Shown here: positions 1-5,760 of the stretch, in pieces
How the letters are laid out: the number at the start of each line of letters is the position of its first letter
Position numbering within the stretch: the stretch's first letter is position 1
Source of the DNA: DATJUF01 sp035524095
Lineage (GTDB): Bacteria > Desulfobacterota > Binatia > Binatales > Binataceae
Assembly (NCBI GenBank): GCA_035524095.1
Contig: DATKPK010000181.1
Coordinates: 1 to 7,554, forward strand
Length of the DNA stretch: 7,554 nucleotides
Direction: 5' to 3'
Program-made: the position numbers and the translations under genes
The notes under the pieces: model-generated
The model's input: only the letters and a program-made list of their open reading frames with translations
Told to the model about the DNA's origin: nothing
Databases searched by the model: none

Positions 1-177
1 GAAGCTGAACAACGCATCCTTGCTTCCGGTGGACGTGTGACCTCTGCCGTCAGCCGCAAGACCGATTTCGTTGTCGCCGGCGCCGATCCAGGCTCCAAAC
101 TCCGCAAGGCCACCGAACTCGGCGTCAAAACCCTCGACGAAGCAGCCTTTAAGGCTCTTCTCGAAACTTCGTCATGA
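1..177 (+). CDS. ligA: NAD-dependent DNA ligase LigA, C-terminal BRCT end (partial)
   Basis: Only the last 58 codons are in the window; the gene starts to the left. LigA seals nicks in duplex DNA during replication and repair, using NAD+ as adenylate donor. The visible part is the C-terminal half of the BRCT domain that closes bacterial LigA. It shows the pattern EAEQRILASGGRVTSAVS, then KTDFVVAG, then GSKLRKATELGV, then a final acidic/hydrophobic helix, which matches the ends of known LigA proteins closely. The stop TGA (175-177) overlaps the ATG of the acylphosphatase gene, so the two are probably co-transcribed and translationally coupled. A different BRCT protein is possible, but the KTD..VAG..GSKL.KA.ELG signature is very typical of LigA. 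The catalytic domains cannot be judged from this window. Confidence 0.9.
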   Translation, partial: EAEQRILASGGRVTSAVSRKTDFVVAGADPGSKLRKATELGVKTLDEAAFKALLETSS

Positions 178-464
178 GCCATTCAGGCCAAGACCGCGCT
201 CGTCTCCGACTGATTATTTTCGGTCGCGTCCAGGGCGTCTATTTCCGCGCCGCCGCGGCCACTCACGCCGGGAAACTTGCCCTCACCGGGTATGCCTGCA
301 ACCGGCCTGATCACACCGTCGAGATTGTTGCTGAAGGCCCTGTCGATGCTCTCAAATCCTTCACCGAATGGGCGCAACACGGACCACCGGATGCCCGCGT
401 TGACCACGTCAGCGAGCAATGGCAGCCTTTCCTCGACGAATTCGATTCCTTCCGTATTTCATAA
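174..464 (+). CDS. acyP: Acylphosphatase
   Basis: A 96-residue protein, the usual size of this family. Acylphosphatases hydrolyse the carboxyl-phosphate bond of acyl phosphates (such as acetyl phosphate or 1,3-bisphosphoglycerate) in the cytoplasm. The signature GRVQGVYFR lies at residues 17-25, with R25 the phosphate-binding arginine. The second motif, GYACN at 39-43, supplies catalytic N43 and is followed by the expected TVEIVAEG strand. The protein ends in a short FDSFRIS strand, as the family does. The start ATG overlaps the ligA stop codon in an ATGA, so translation probably re-initiates from ligA and no separate ribosome binding site is needed. Identification is firm. The link with DNA ligase is likely only shared expression. 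Confidence 0.93.
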   Translation: MSHSGQDRARLRLIIFGRVQGVYFRAAAATHAGKLALTGYACNRPDHTVEIVAEGPVDALKSFTEWAQHGPPDARVDHVSEQWQPFLDEFDSFRIS

Positions 465-660
465 TCCATCTTGAATGATTTTCCCCGATATGCCTGTCGC
501 CAGCCCTTTATCTCTTGAGGGTCATTAGTTATAGTTCATTTCTGATATTACTGTTATCGGCCCTGCTTCACGCTCAACGTCATCAGGGCTACCGGAACCT
601 CAGCGCAGTTCGGAACCTATCGATTTACGCCCACAACAATTCAAGGAATGGTGATTGATC
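465..660. other. acyP-korA spacer with short direct and inverted repeats
   Basis: No gene is visible here. The stretch around 512-560 is AT-rich and probably holds the korAB promoter, but I cannot place a convincing -35/-10 pair. An 8-bp direct repeat, CGGAACCT, occurs at 593-600 and 611-618 (18 bases start to start). A 6-bp inverted repeat, GCCCTG (560-565) with CAGGGC (584-589), has an 18-base loop. Both sit where an operator or leader structure of korAB would be expected, but they are short enough to arise by chance. I see no clear terminator for ligA-acyP; the CCCT...AGGG pairing near 513-521 is too weak to call. Confidence 0.4.
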
Positions 661-2562
661 ATGGCTTTACCACCTGAGGCGGCCGGAAGTGCCGCTGATT
701 CCTCAGGTCTCGCCGGCGGTGGTTCCCCCGCCAAGACCGGCAACCGCCGCGACAGCGTTGTCATCCGCTTCGCCGGTGACTCTGGCGACGGTATGCAGTT
801 GGCCGGGATGCAATTCACGGCCGAATCAGCTCTGGCCGGTAATGATATCGCGACACTGCCCGATTTTCCTGCCGAAATCCGCGCGCCTGCTGGTACTTTG
901 GCTGGCGTCAGCGGCTTCCAACTCAATTTCTCGAGCCGCGAGGTCTTCACCGCCGGCGACGAGCCTAACGTTCTGGTTGCAATGAATCCCGCCGCCCTTA
1001 AAGCCAATCTCGACGATCTTCCGGCCAATGGCGTCCTCATTGTCGACCGCGAGGCCTTCAACGACGGCAATCTCAAGAAGGCTGGCTATACCGCCAACCC
1101 GCTCAACGACCATTCACTCGATAAATATCAAGTCTATCCCGTCGACGTGACCAAGCTCACGACTCGCGCACTGCACGATACCGGCCTCAACAACCGTGCA
1201 GTCTTTCGATGCCGCAATCTGTTCGTCCTTGGGATGCTCTCTTGGCTCTATCAACGTCCCATCGCGAGCACGGAGCGCTGGCTCGAGGGCCGTTTCAAAC
1301 GTACGCCCGAGCTGCTTAACGCTAACTTGATCGCCCTTAAAGCCGGCTACAACTACGGCGAGACCACCGAGATGTTCAAGTCGTCCTACGAAGTAGGGCC
1401 GGCTCGTATCGTCCCGGGCGTCTATCGCAACATCACCGGCAATACCGCGACCGCCCTCGGCTTCGTCGCCGCCTCGGTCAAATCCGGCCGTCCACTCTTC
1501 CTCGGTTCCTATCCGATTACGCCAGCTAGCGACGTCCTGCACGATCTCTCCAGCTTCAAGAATTTCCCGGTCTACACTTTCCAGGCCGAGGACGAGATTG
1601 CTGGCGTCAGTTCTGCCATCGGCGCAGCTTTCGGCGGTGCGATCGGTATCACTACCACTTCCGGCCCCGGCATGAATCTCAAGGCTGAGGCGATCGGCCT
1701 TGCCGTCAAGACCGAATTGCCGCTGGTCATCACCGATATTCAGCGCGCCGGACCGTCCACCGGGATGCCGACCAAGCCTGAGCAGGCCGACCTCTTGATG
1801 GCGATGTACGGTCGTCACGGTGAATCCCCGATTCCGGTCATCTGCGCGATTACGCCGGCCGATTGTTTCAATGCGGCCTACGAAGCCGTGCGCATCGCGA
1901 TCAAATATATGACGCCGGTCATACTCCTTACCGACGGCCAGCTCGCCAACGGCTCCGAGCCATGGCTACTCCCCGATACCGACAAGCTGCCGCCGATTCC
2001 TGTCAATTTCCGTACCGATCCCGAAGGCTTCATGCCTTATATTCGCGATGAAGATACTCTCGCGCGCCCCTGGGCAATCCCCGGCACCCCCGGCCTCGAG
2101 CATCGCATCGGCGGACTCTCCACCGAGGATCGCACCGGTAATGTCAGCTACTCGCCCGCCAATAACGAACAGATGGTTCGTCTGCGCGCGCGCAAAATCG
2201 CTGGTATCGCTCGCGAAATTCCCCCGACGGAAATCTTTGGCGACCCCGACGGTGGCGACATCGCTGTCCTCGGCTGGGGTTCCACCTACGGCTCTCTGCG
2301 CGAGGCGGTCAAGCAGATGCGCGATAAGGGCAAAAGCGTGTCGCACATCCATCTGCGCTACCTGAATCCGCTGCCCGCCGATCTCGGTGATCAGCTCCGC
2401 AAGTTCAAAAAGGTGATGGTCGCCGAAATGAACATGGGCCAACTCCTTAAAATTGTCCGCGCCGACTACCTGATCGATGCCATCGGCTGCAACAAGGTCC
2501 AGGGCCGCCCGTTCAAGGTCAGCGAACTCACCAACCGCATTACGCGCGCCCTGGAGGGCTGA
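661..2562 (+). CDS. korA: 2-oxoglutarate/2-oxoacid:ferredoxin oxidoreductase, fused gamma-alpha subunit
   Basis: A 633-residue subunit that pairs with KorB to convert a 2-oxoacid (most likely 2-oxoglutarate) plus CoA to an acyl-CoA, CO2 and reduced ferredoxin. The N-terminal gamma domain (about 32-220) carries the glycine-rich RFAGDSGDGMQ at 36-46. The alpha, pyrimidine-binding domain follows from about 258. It has YPITP at 284-288, an acidic QAEDE at 308-312 where the thiamine-contacting glutamate lies, TSGPG at 333-337 and QRAGPSTGMPT at 361-371, a substrate/CoA-side signature. The C-terminal domain (about 525-633) matches the usual transketolase-C-like end. The 30-residue Ala/Gly/Pro-rich N-terminus looks disordered. 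AAGGA (643-647) is 7 bases from an in-frame TTG at 655 and 13 from the ATG at 661; I prefer the ATG, but the TTG (two residues more) is possible. Exact substrate is inferred. Confidence 0.92.
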   Translation: MALPPEAAGSAADSSGLAGGGSPAKTGNRRDSVVIRFAGDSGDGMQLAGMQFTAESALAGNDIATLPDFPAEIRAPAGTLAGVSGFQLNFSSREVFTAGDEPNVLVAMNPAALKANLDDLPANGVLIVDREAFNDGNLKKAGYTANPLNDHSLDKYQVYPVDVTKLTTRALHDTGLNNRAVFRCRNLFVLGMLSWLYQRPIASTERWLEGRFKRTPELLNANLIALKAGYNYGETTEMFKSSYEVGPARIVPGVYRNITGNTATALGFVAASVKSGRPLFLGSYPITPASDVLHDLSSFKNFPVYTFQAEDEIAGVSSAIGAAFGGAIGITTTSGPGMNLKAEAIGLAVKTELPLVITDIQRAGPSTGMPTKPEQADLLMAMYGRHGESPIPVICAITPADCFNAAYEAVRIAIKYMTPVILLTDGQLANGSEPWLLPDTDKLPPIPVNFRTDPEGFMPYIRDEDTLARPWAIPGTPGLEHRIGGLSTEDRTGNVSYSPANNEQMVRLRARKIAGIAREIPPTEIFGDPDGGDIAVLGWGSTYGSLREAVKQMRDKGKSVSHIHLRYLNPLPADLGDQLRKFKKVMVAEMNMGQLLKIVRADYLIDAIGCNKVQGRPFKVSELTNRITRALEG

Positions 2563-2568
2563 TTAGAC

Positions 2569-3567
2569 ATGGCTACCGCTCTAACCCGCAAGGATTTCGT
2601 CTCCGACCAGGAAGTTCGCTGGTGCCCCGGATGCGGTGATTACGCGATTCTGGCCCAGGTCCAGCGCGTGATGCCTGAACTCGGAGTGCCGCGTGAAAAT
2701 GTCGTGTTCATCTCAGGCATCGGCTGCTCCAGCCGCTTCCCCTACTATATGAACACCTATGGCTTCCACACGATCCATGGACGCGCCCCCGCCTTCGCCA
2801 CCGGGCTGAAGGTCTCGCGCCCTGACCTCGACGTATGGGTCGTGACCGGTGACGGCGACGGTCTTTCCATCGGCGGCAATCACCTGATTCACGCTCTCCG
2901 CCGCAACGTCGATCTCAAAATCATGCTCTTTAACAACCGCATCTACGGCTTAACCAAAGGGCAGTATTCGCCAACCTCCGAGGTCGGCAAGGTCACCAAA
3001 TCTACTCCAGTCGGTTCCATCGATTTCCCCTTCAACCCGATCACCGTCGCTCTCGGCGTCCATGCCACTTTCGTTGCCCGTACCGTTGACGTTGAGGTGA
3101 AGCACCTTGGCGATATGGTCAAGCGTGCCCACGCTCATCGTGGCGCTTCCTTCATTGAGATTCTGCAAAACTGCAACATCTTCAATGACGGCGCCTTTGA
3201 CGATGTCAGCGACAAGCAGATCAAGGCCGACCACCAGTTGGTCCTGCGTCACGGCGAACCGCTCATCTTTGGCAAGAATTCCGACAAGGGCATTCGTATG
3301 AATGGCCAGCGCGCCGAGGTCGTTGCCTTGGGCAACGGCGTGACCGAGAAGGATCTCCTCGTCCACGACGAGACCAATCAGTCGCTCGCGTTTATGCTCG
3401 CCAACTTCGAGCCGCCGATGCCGACTCCGCTCGGTGTCTTCTATGCGGCCAGCCGCCCGACTTACGACGGTGCGATCAATCAGCAGCTCGAAGATAATCG
3501 CGCGAAGCAGGGCGAAGGCGACCTCAAGGCGCTGCTGCATCGCGGCGACGTCTGGACCGTCAACTAA
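2569..3567 (+). CDS. korB: 2-oxoglutarate/2-oxoacid:ferredoxin oxidoreductase, beta subunit
   Basis: A 332-residue, thiamine-pyrophosphate-binding catalytic subunit, the partner of the gene six bases upstream. Four cysteines match the [4Fe-4S] ligands of known beta subunits: C19 and C22 in WCPGCG, C53 in IGCSSRF, and C202 in LQNCNIF. The thiamine diphosphate/Mg motif begins with GDGDG at 94-98 and ends with NN at 122-123, followed by IYGLTKGQ. There is no added ferredoxin domain, so electrons should pass to a separate ferredoxin. GGAGG (2553-2557), inside the end of korA, is the ribosome binding site, 11 bases from the ATG. The tail after about residue 294 (from 3451) is repeated almost exactly at 5390-5506. 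This two-subunit form is known from aerobes such as mycobacteria. The complex assignment is firm; 2-oxoglutarate rather than pyruvate is inferred from the overall motif set. Confidence 0.93.
   Translation: MATALTRKDFVSDQEVRWCPGCGDYAILAQVQRVMPELGVPRENVVFISGIGCSSRFPYYMNTYGFHTIHGRAPAFATGLKVSRPDLDVWVVTGDGDGLSIGGNHLIHALRRNVDLKIMLFNNRIYGLTKGQYSPTSEVGKVTKSTPVGSIDFPFNPITVALGVHATFVARTVDVEVKHLGDMVKRAHAHRGASFIEILQNCNIFNDGAFDDVSDKQIKADHQLVLRHGEPLIFGKNSDKGIRMNGQRAEVVALGNGVTEKDLLVHDETNQSLAFMLANFEPPMPTPLGVFYAASRPTYDGAINQQLEDNRAKQGEGDLKALLHRGDVWTVN
3451..3567 (+). repeat. korB 3'-end direct repeat, intact copy
   Basis: This is the left copy of a 117-bp direct repeat; the other copy is at 5390-5506, offset by exactly 1939 bases without gaps. 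Hand alignment gives 106 identical positions. Nine codons differ: six synonymously, plus Thr to Ile, Glu to Gln and His to stop in the right copy. Here the reading frame is intact and forms the end of KorB. The spacing and orientation are those expected of attachment-site halves or of a tandem gene duplication. Confidence 0.85.
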
Positions 3568-3586
3568 ACTTCGGTAGTACGCGCTC

Positions 3587-3625
3587 AAGAGGCTCGGCGA
3601 GAGTTATCCCGCCGAGCCTCTTTCA
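3587..3625 (+). terminator. Terminator of korAB
   Basis: Perfect 13-bp stem, 3587-3599 (AAGAGGCTCGGCG) with 3610-3622, and a 10-base loop. It lies 20 bases after the korB stop. The T-run is short (CTTTCATCC), so release may be imperfect, but stem stability is high. The leftward gene ends at 3643 on the other strand, so the same hairpin may also stop transcription arriving from that side. Confidence 0.8.
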
Positions 3626-3642
3626 TCCTTGCATCGCGAACA

Positions 3643-4569
3643 TCATCTCGGCGGCAATGCAAATGACATCTCGGTCAAAATGTCTTGGCAATCCTGATCA
3701 GGGTTTAGGTGTTGCGTCCAAGCAACTGCGGTCCCTTCAGGGTAAGCAACGAAGTGGGCGCACCTGCCTTCCATATTATGCTTAAATGTCGAATAGAATA
3801 TGAGGCCGACCTCCACATTCGCATAAATCAATGGATTGTTGGGACTCATCGGTGCTACACATCCCAAATCAGTAGTATCGTCGTGATTAAATTGCCAACT
3901 GAGAAATCCCGAAGCCTCAAACGGTCGCACTTTCAACCCATTAGCAAATTGACCACCGTTCTCTCTGCATAGCCAAAAAACATAATGCAACGTATCGCCG
4001 TTATTTGTGGCGGAGAATTTTGTAGAAAATGGTTGTTGAGGATCGACCATCTCGCGGTAATCGAAGTGAACCTCAGCTACGAATTCGGTGAATGCGCAAT
4101 ATAGCGCTCCCGTCGCAAAGAAAAGACCGAATGCCCCCGAGAGAAGCAGCCTTGGAAGCTCAAAAGTGTCGGAATGACGAAGTTTATGAACCCTATAGAG
4201 TTCAATCTCTATAAAGGTCAGGCAAGCGATAGTTAATAGCAAATAGGTATAGCTCTGCGATCGATTAGCTGACAGCTTGCTTGCTACAAGACCCAACAAT
4301 ACGACTATTGCAGGCAAGATCTTAATAACTAAGTCGACAATATTGTTGTTGCTTTTTCTAATGCGACTTTCGCGTGAGCGACACGTGGTACCTAGCGATG
4401 AAAAAAATGGATACCGGCGGTAAACAGCGGCCTGATTCTTCACTGAATTGTACGGGATGGTTCGAGGGAGCCATCCCTGTTTCAGGAATTTATTTATGGA
4501 TGATGATCGTGCAGTGGTTAAACGTGCAGCGTATCCCCTGCTGTTCACCTCCATTGTTTGGCTCTTCAT
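3643..4569 (-). CDS. Orphan membrane protein with three transmembrane helices and an exported cysteine-containing domain
   Basis: I do not recognise this gene by name. As drawn it has 308 residues: a basic N-terminal region (1-74), three hydrophobic helices (about 77-98, 107-124 and 139-164), then a soluble C-terminal domain of about 140 residues. By the positive-inside rule that domain should lie outside the cytoplasm. It contains four cysteines (201, 237, 270, 294) that could form two disulfides, and a DPQQPFSTKFSATNNG segment (176-191) resembling the start of a beta-sandwich-like domain in other uncharacterised membrane proteins. AGGA sits 6 bases before the ATG at 4569. The first 70 residues look less protein-like than the rest, so a GTG at 4443 (266 residues) is an alternative start. 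GC is visibly low (23 of 60 in 4201-4260 against 38 of 60 in korB 3421-3480), suggesting transfer. It converges on korB and stands alone within the islet. Confidence 0.65.
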   Translation of the reverse strand: MKSQTMEVNSRGYAARLTTARSSSINKFLKQGWLPRTIPYNSVKNQAAVYRRYPFFSSLGTTCRSRESRIRKSNNNIVDLVIKILPAIVVLLGLVASKLSANRSQSYTYLLLTIACLTFIEIELYRVHKLRHSDTFELPRLLLSGAFGLFFATGALYCAFTEFVAEVHFDYREMVDPQQPFSTKFSATNNGDTLHYVFWLCRENGGQFANGLKVRPFEASGFLSWQFNHDDTTDLGCVAPMSPNNPLIYANVEVGLIFYSTFKHNMEGRCAHFVAYPEGTAVAWTQHLNPDQDCQDILTEMSFALPPR

Positions 4570-4651
4570 ACATTGTCCTGCGAAGAGCGCTGAGCAATGC
4601 GGTAGCTAGTTGGGCTACACCAAACATCACTGTTTCCAAGTTATGAGCCAT
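4490..4651 (-). CDS. Possible small protein of 53 residues with a good ribosome binding site
   Basis: A short leftward ORF beginning MAHNLETVMFGVAQLATALL. A near-ideal AAAAGGA lies 5 bases before its ATG, better than the site of the membrane-protein gene that follows. Residues 4-24 would form a mildly hydrophobic amphipathic helix; residues 25-53 are polar and include two cysteines. It overlaps the start of the membrane-protein ORF (4569) in another frame, so the two may be translationally coupled, or this may be a leader peptide. It could equally be the true front of the larger gene, separated by an ancient frameshift. There is no family I can name; support is the ribosome binding site and position only. 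Confidence 0.35.
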   Translation of the reverse strand: MAHNLETVMFGVAQLATALLSALRRTMYEEPNNGGEQQGIRCTFNHCTIIIHK

Positions 4652-4746
4652 AAGAATCCTTTTGACCGCTGCCTCAACCCGCAGCCTCTAAACGTTATCC
4701 ACAATTTCAAAGTACCCCGACGCACTGGCTAATCAAGTCCCTCCAT

Positions 4747-4787
4747 CTACCTATAGTGTTTATAAGCTAGAGGATAACTATAGGTAG
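4747..4787. repeat. 11-bp perfect inverted repeat, possible operator
   Basis: CTACCTATAGT (4747-4757) and its exact reverse complement ACTATAGGTAG (4777-4787) are separated by 19 bases. The arms are AT-rich, with no T-run on either side, so this is not an ordinary terminator. It lies about 100 bases upstream of the leftward small ORF, a suitable place for a dimeric regulator's binding site or an upstream activating site. A folded RNA element or element end is also possible. Confidence 0.55.
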
Positions 4788-5094
4788 GCGGTTTACGATT
4801 TTGGTGCTGCCCATTTCGCTCAACAAGAGATTAACTGGCCAAGACCTAGCAAGAGCTAATTAAAGCTATTTTCAATCCTTAAGTTTGTACCACGCTTAAG
4901 CAAGAACAAGCGGGAGGCAAACACTGTGGAAAGTCCCCTGTTATTTCTGTTGAAATATATCTGCCGACCCCGTTTTGACCGGTTTAGAAAGCTGGGACCT
5001 GATTCCCGTCATGCTTAGGACGCTCCAGCACCACGGGGCGTGCGCCGCTCCTACTAGGCGCGGTTTTCTTTCTGCCGACTTCAGTGATTATGCA

Positions 5095-5136
5095 TCTGGC
5101 AACCGCATGCGCTGGCTAGCGCCTGCGGTTGCCAGA
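5095..5136. repeat. 42-nt long hairpin (REP-like palindrome)
   Basis: Outer arms TCTGGCAACCGCA (5095-5107) and TGCGGTTGCCAGA (5124-5136) are perfectly complementary over 13 bp. After a single T/C mismatch, an inner stem GCGCT (5109-5113) with AGCGC (5118-5122) closes on a GGCT tetraloop. There are 18 base pairs in 42 nucleotides. No T-run follows on either strand, so it is not a standard terminator. The compact imperfect palindrome in non-coding DNA resembles REP elements or recombination hairpins; whether it is repeated elsewhere in the genome cannot be seen here. Confidence 0.7.
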
Positions 5137-5389
5137 AGAGAAGAGAGCTCAGTACTCAGTCGGAGCTATGTCGAAGCCTACGCTTCGTTTTGTCGGAGTC
5201 CTCAGAACTAAAGAGAATCTGCGAATCCCTTGATATCCCGGATCGTCGCGTCGGATACCTCCCGAATTACCTTCGGGAACAGCACATCCGCAGCGTGAAT
5301 AGTACCGTTCACACTCCGGCTGTAACCCGGTACTCCCGCCGCTCGAAGCCTGCGATGATACGCCAAGTCTTCATCTCGAAGCGGGTACC

Positions 5390-5506
5390 AGTCGTCCGAT
5401 CTACGACGGTGCGATCAATCAGCAGCTCCAAGATAACCGTGCGAAGCAGGGCGAAGGCGATCTCAAGGCGCTGCTCTAACGCGGCGACGTCTGGACCGTC
5501 AACTAA
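5390..5506 (+). pseudogene. Broken duplicate of the korB 3' end
   Basis: This segment encodes the last 38 residues of KorB again, from SRP.YDGAINQQL to GDVWTVN and the same TAA. It is 1939 bases downstream of the real end, with 106 of 117 positions identical. An in-frame TAA (5474-5479 region, where KorB has a histidine codon) interrupts it, and no start or body of korB precedes it, so it cannot make a KorB protein. Six of nine codon differences are silent, implying the copy diverged while still coding, then lost function. Fainter similarity with small gaps continues upstream: TCGAAGCCTGCGATG at 5343-5357 resembles korB 3407-3420, and GTCTTC at 5367-5372 matches 3436-3441. It may be the displaced original korB end after an insertion, or the remnant of a duplicated gene. 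Confidence 0.88.
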
Positions 5507-5573
5507 TCCTTACTTTGATAACTGCGGCCGATATTCGCATGACACGCTAATCGGCTCGCGATCAACCGGCACC

Positions 5574-5605
5574 AAGAGGTCTCGCCTCCCATCGAGACCT
5601 CTTTT
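5574..5605 (+). terminator. Rho-independent terminator after the korB relic
   Basis: Perfect 11-bp stem AAGAGGTCTCG (5574-5584) with CGAGACCTCTT (5593-5603), an 8-base loop, and a TTTT run at 5602-5605. No intact gene ends just before it; the nearest upstream element is the korB relic, 67 bases away. Its stem begins and ends (AAGAGG, CCTCTT, then TTTCAT) like the terminator behind intact korB, which supports the idea that it once served a korB copy. Confidence 0.8.
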
Positions 5606-5686
5606 CATATCTCGTCATTCTCGCGGGGAATTCATCGTGTGGATAGGCGCCGCGACCGAGTCTGCGAATTGTCATCAGATGTGCGG

Positions 5687-5714
5687 TTGACCTCTTACGT
5701 CTAGGCCCTATTAT
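5687..5714 (+). promoter_or_regulatory. Sigma-70-type promoter for the SDR gene
   Basis: TTGACC (5687-5692) and TATTAT (5709-5714), each one base from the consensus, with a 16-base spacer. The predicted start of transcription near 5721 leaves a leader of about 40 bases before the gene at 5761. It lies beyond the terminator at 5574-5605, so this unit appears independently transcribed. Confidence 0.5.
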
Positions 5715-5760
5715 TCGTAATGCTGGAATAGCACCGGTTTTGTAACACCAGAGGTTCGAG

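Larger units (their letters stand above)
4652..5389. other. Gene-poor stretch between the small ORF and the korB relic
   Basis: About 740 bases with no convincing gene on either strand. The left part (to about 4970) is AT-rich and should contain the promoter of the leftward membrane-protein gene. The right part (about 4980-5390) is GC-richer and full of short inverted repeats. Besides the two annotated separately, these include TCCCGAA/TTCGGGA at 5260-5278, AGTACCG/CGGTACT at 5301-5307 and 5328-5334, and CGAAGC/GCTTCG around 5173-5188 followed by TTTTG. The 9-base word TCTGCCGAC occurs at 4960-4968 and 5071-5079. The pattern fits decayed mobile or intergenic DNA more than coding sequence. Confidence 0.5.

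Noticed and set aside
1114..1818. Long leftward ORF of 234 codons inside korA
   Set aside because: Antisense to a well-supported korA with all motifs in frame; low-complexity Arg/Gly/Asp-rich composition typical of a shadow in GC-rich DNA.
2950..3588. Leftward ORF of 212 codons opposite korB
   Set aside because: Antisense to the thiamine-binding and C-terminal part of korB; no recognisable domain.
4374..4646. Rightward ORF of 90 codons
   Set aside because: Antisense to the 5' part of the leftward membrane gene and the small ORF; no ribosome site or family resemblance.
4927..4940. GTGGAAAGTCCC, reminiscent of the conserved GAGGAAAGTCC of RNase P RNA
   Set aside because: No other conserved RNase P RNA segment (such as the ACAGAA...ACCGCC region) follows, so the match is a chance word.
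5095..5136. Long hairpin considered as an intrinsic terminator or integron attC site
   Set aside because: No T-run on either strand, and the attC core triplets (AAC...GTT in RYYYAAC/GTTRRRY form) do not fit.
4975..5211. Rightward ORF of 78 codons across the long hairpin
   Set aside because: Starts at TTG without a ribosome site, and a large part is the 42-nt palindrome itself; protein looks random.
3643..5389. Search for an integrase, transposase or CRISPR array in the islet
   Set aside because: No reading frame carries recombinase motifs, and no regularly spaced repeats were found; the mobile-element idea rests only on the flanking repeats and composition.
5190..5690. Rightward ORF of 166 codons
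   Set aside because: Runs across the korB relic in a different frame and through the terminator at 5574-5605; Arg/Ser-rich shadow composition.
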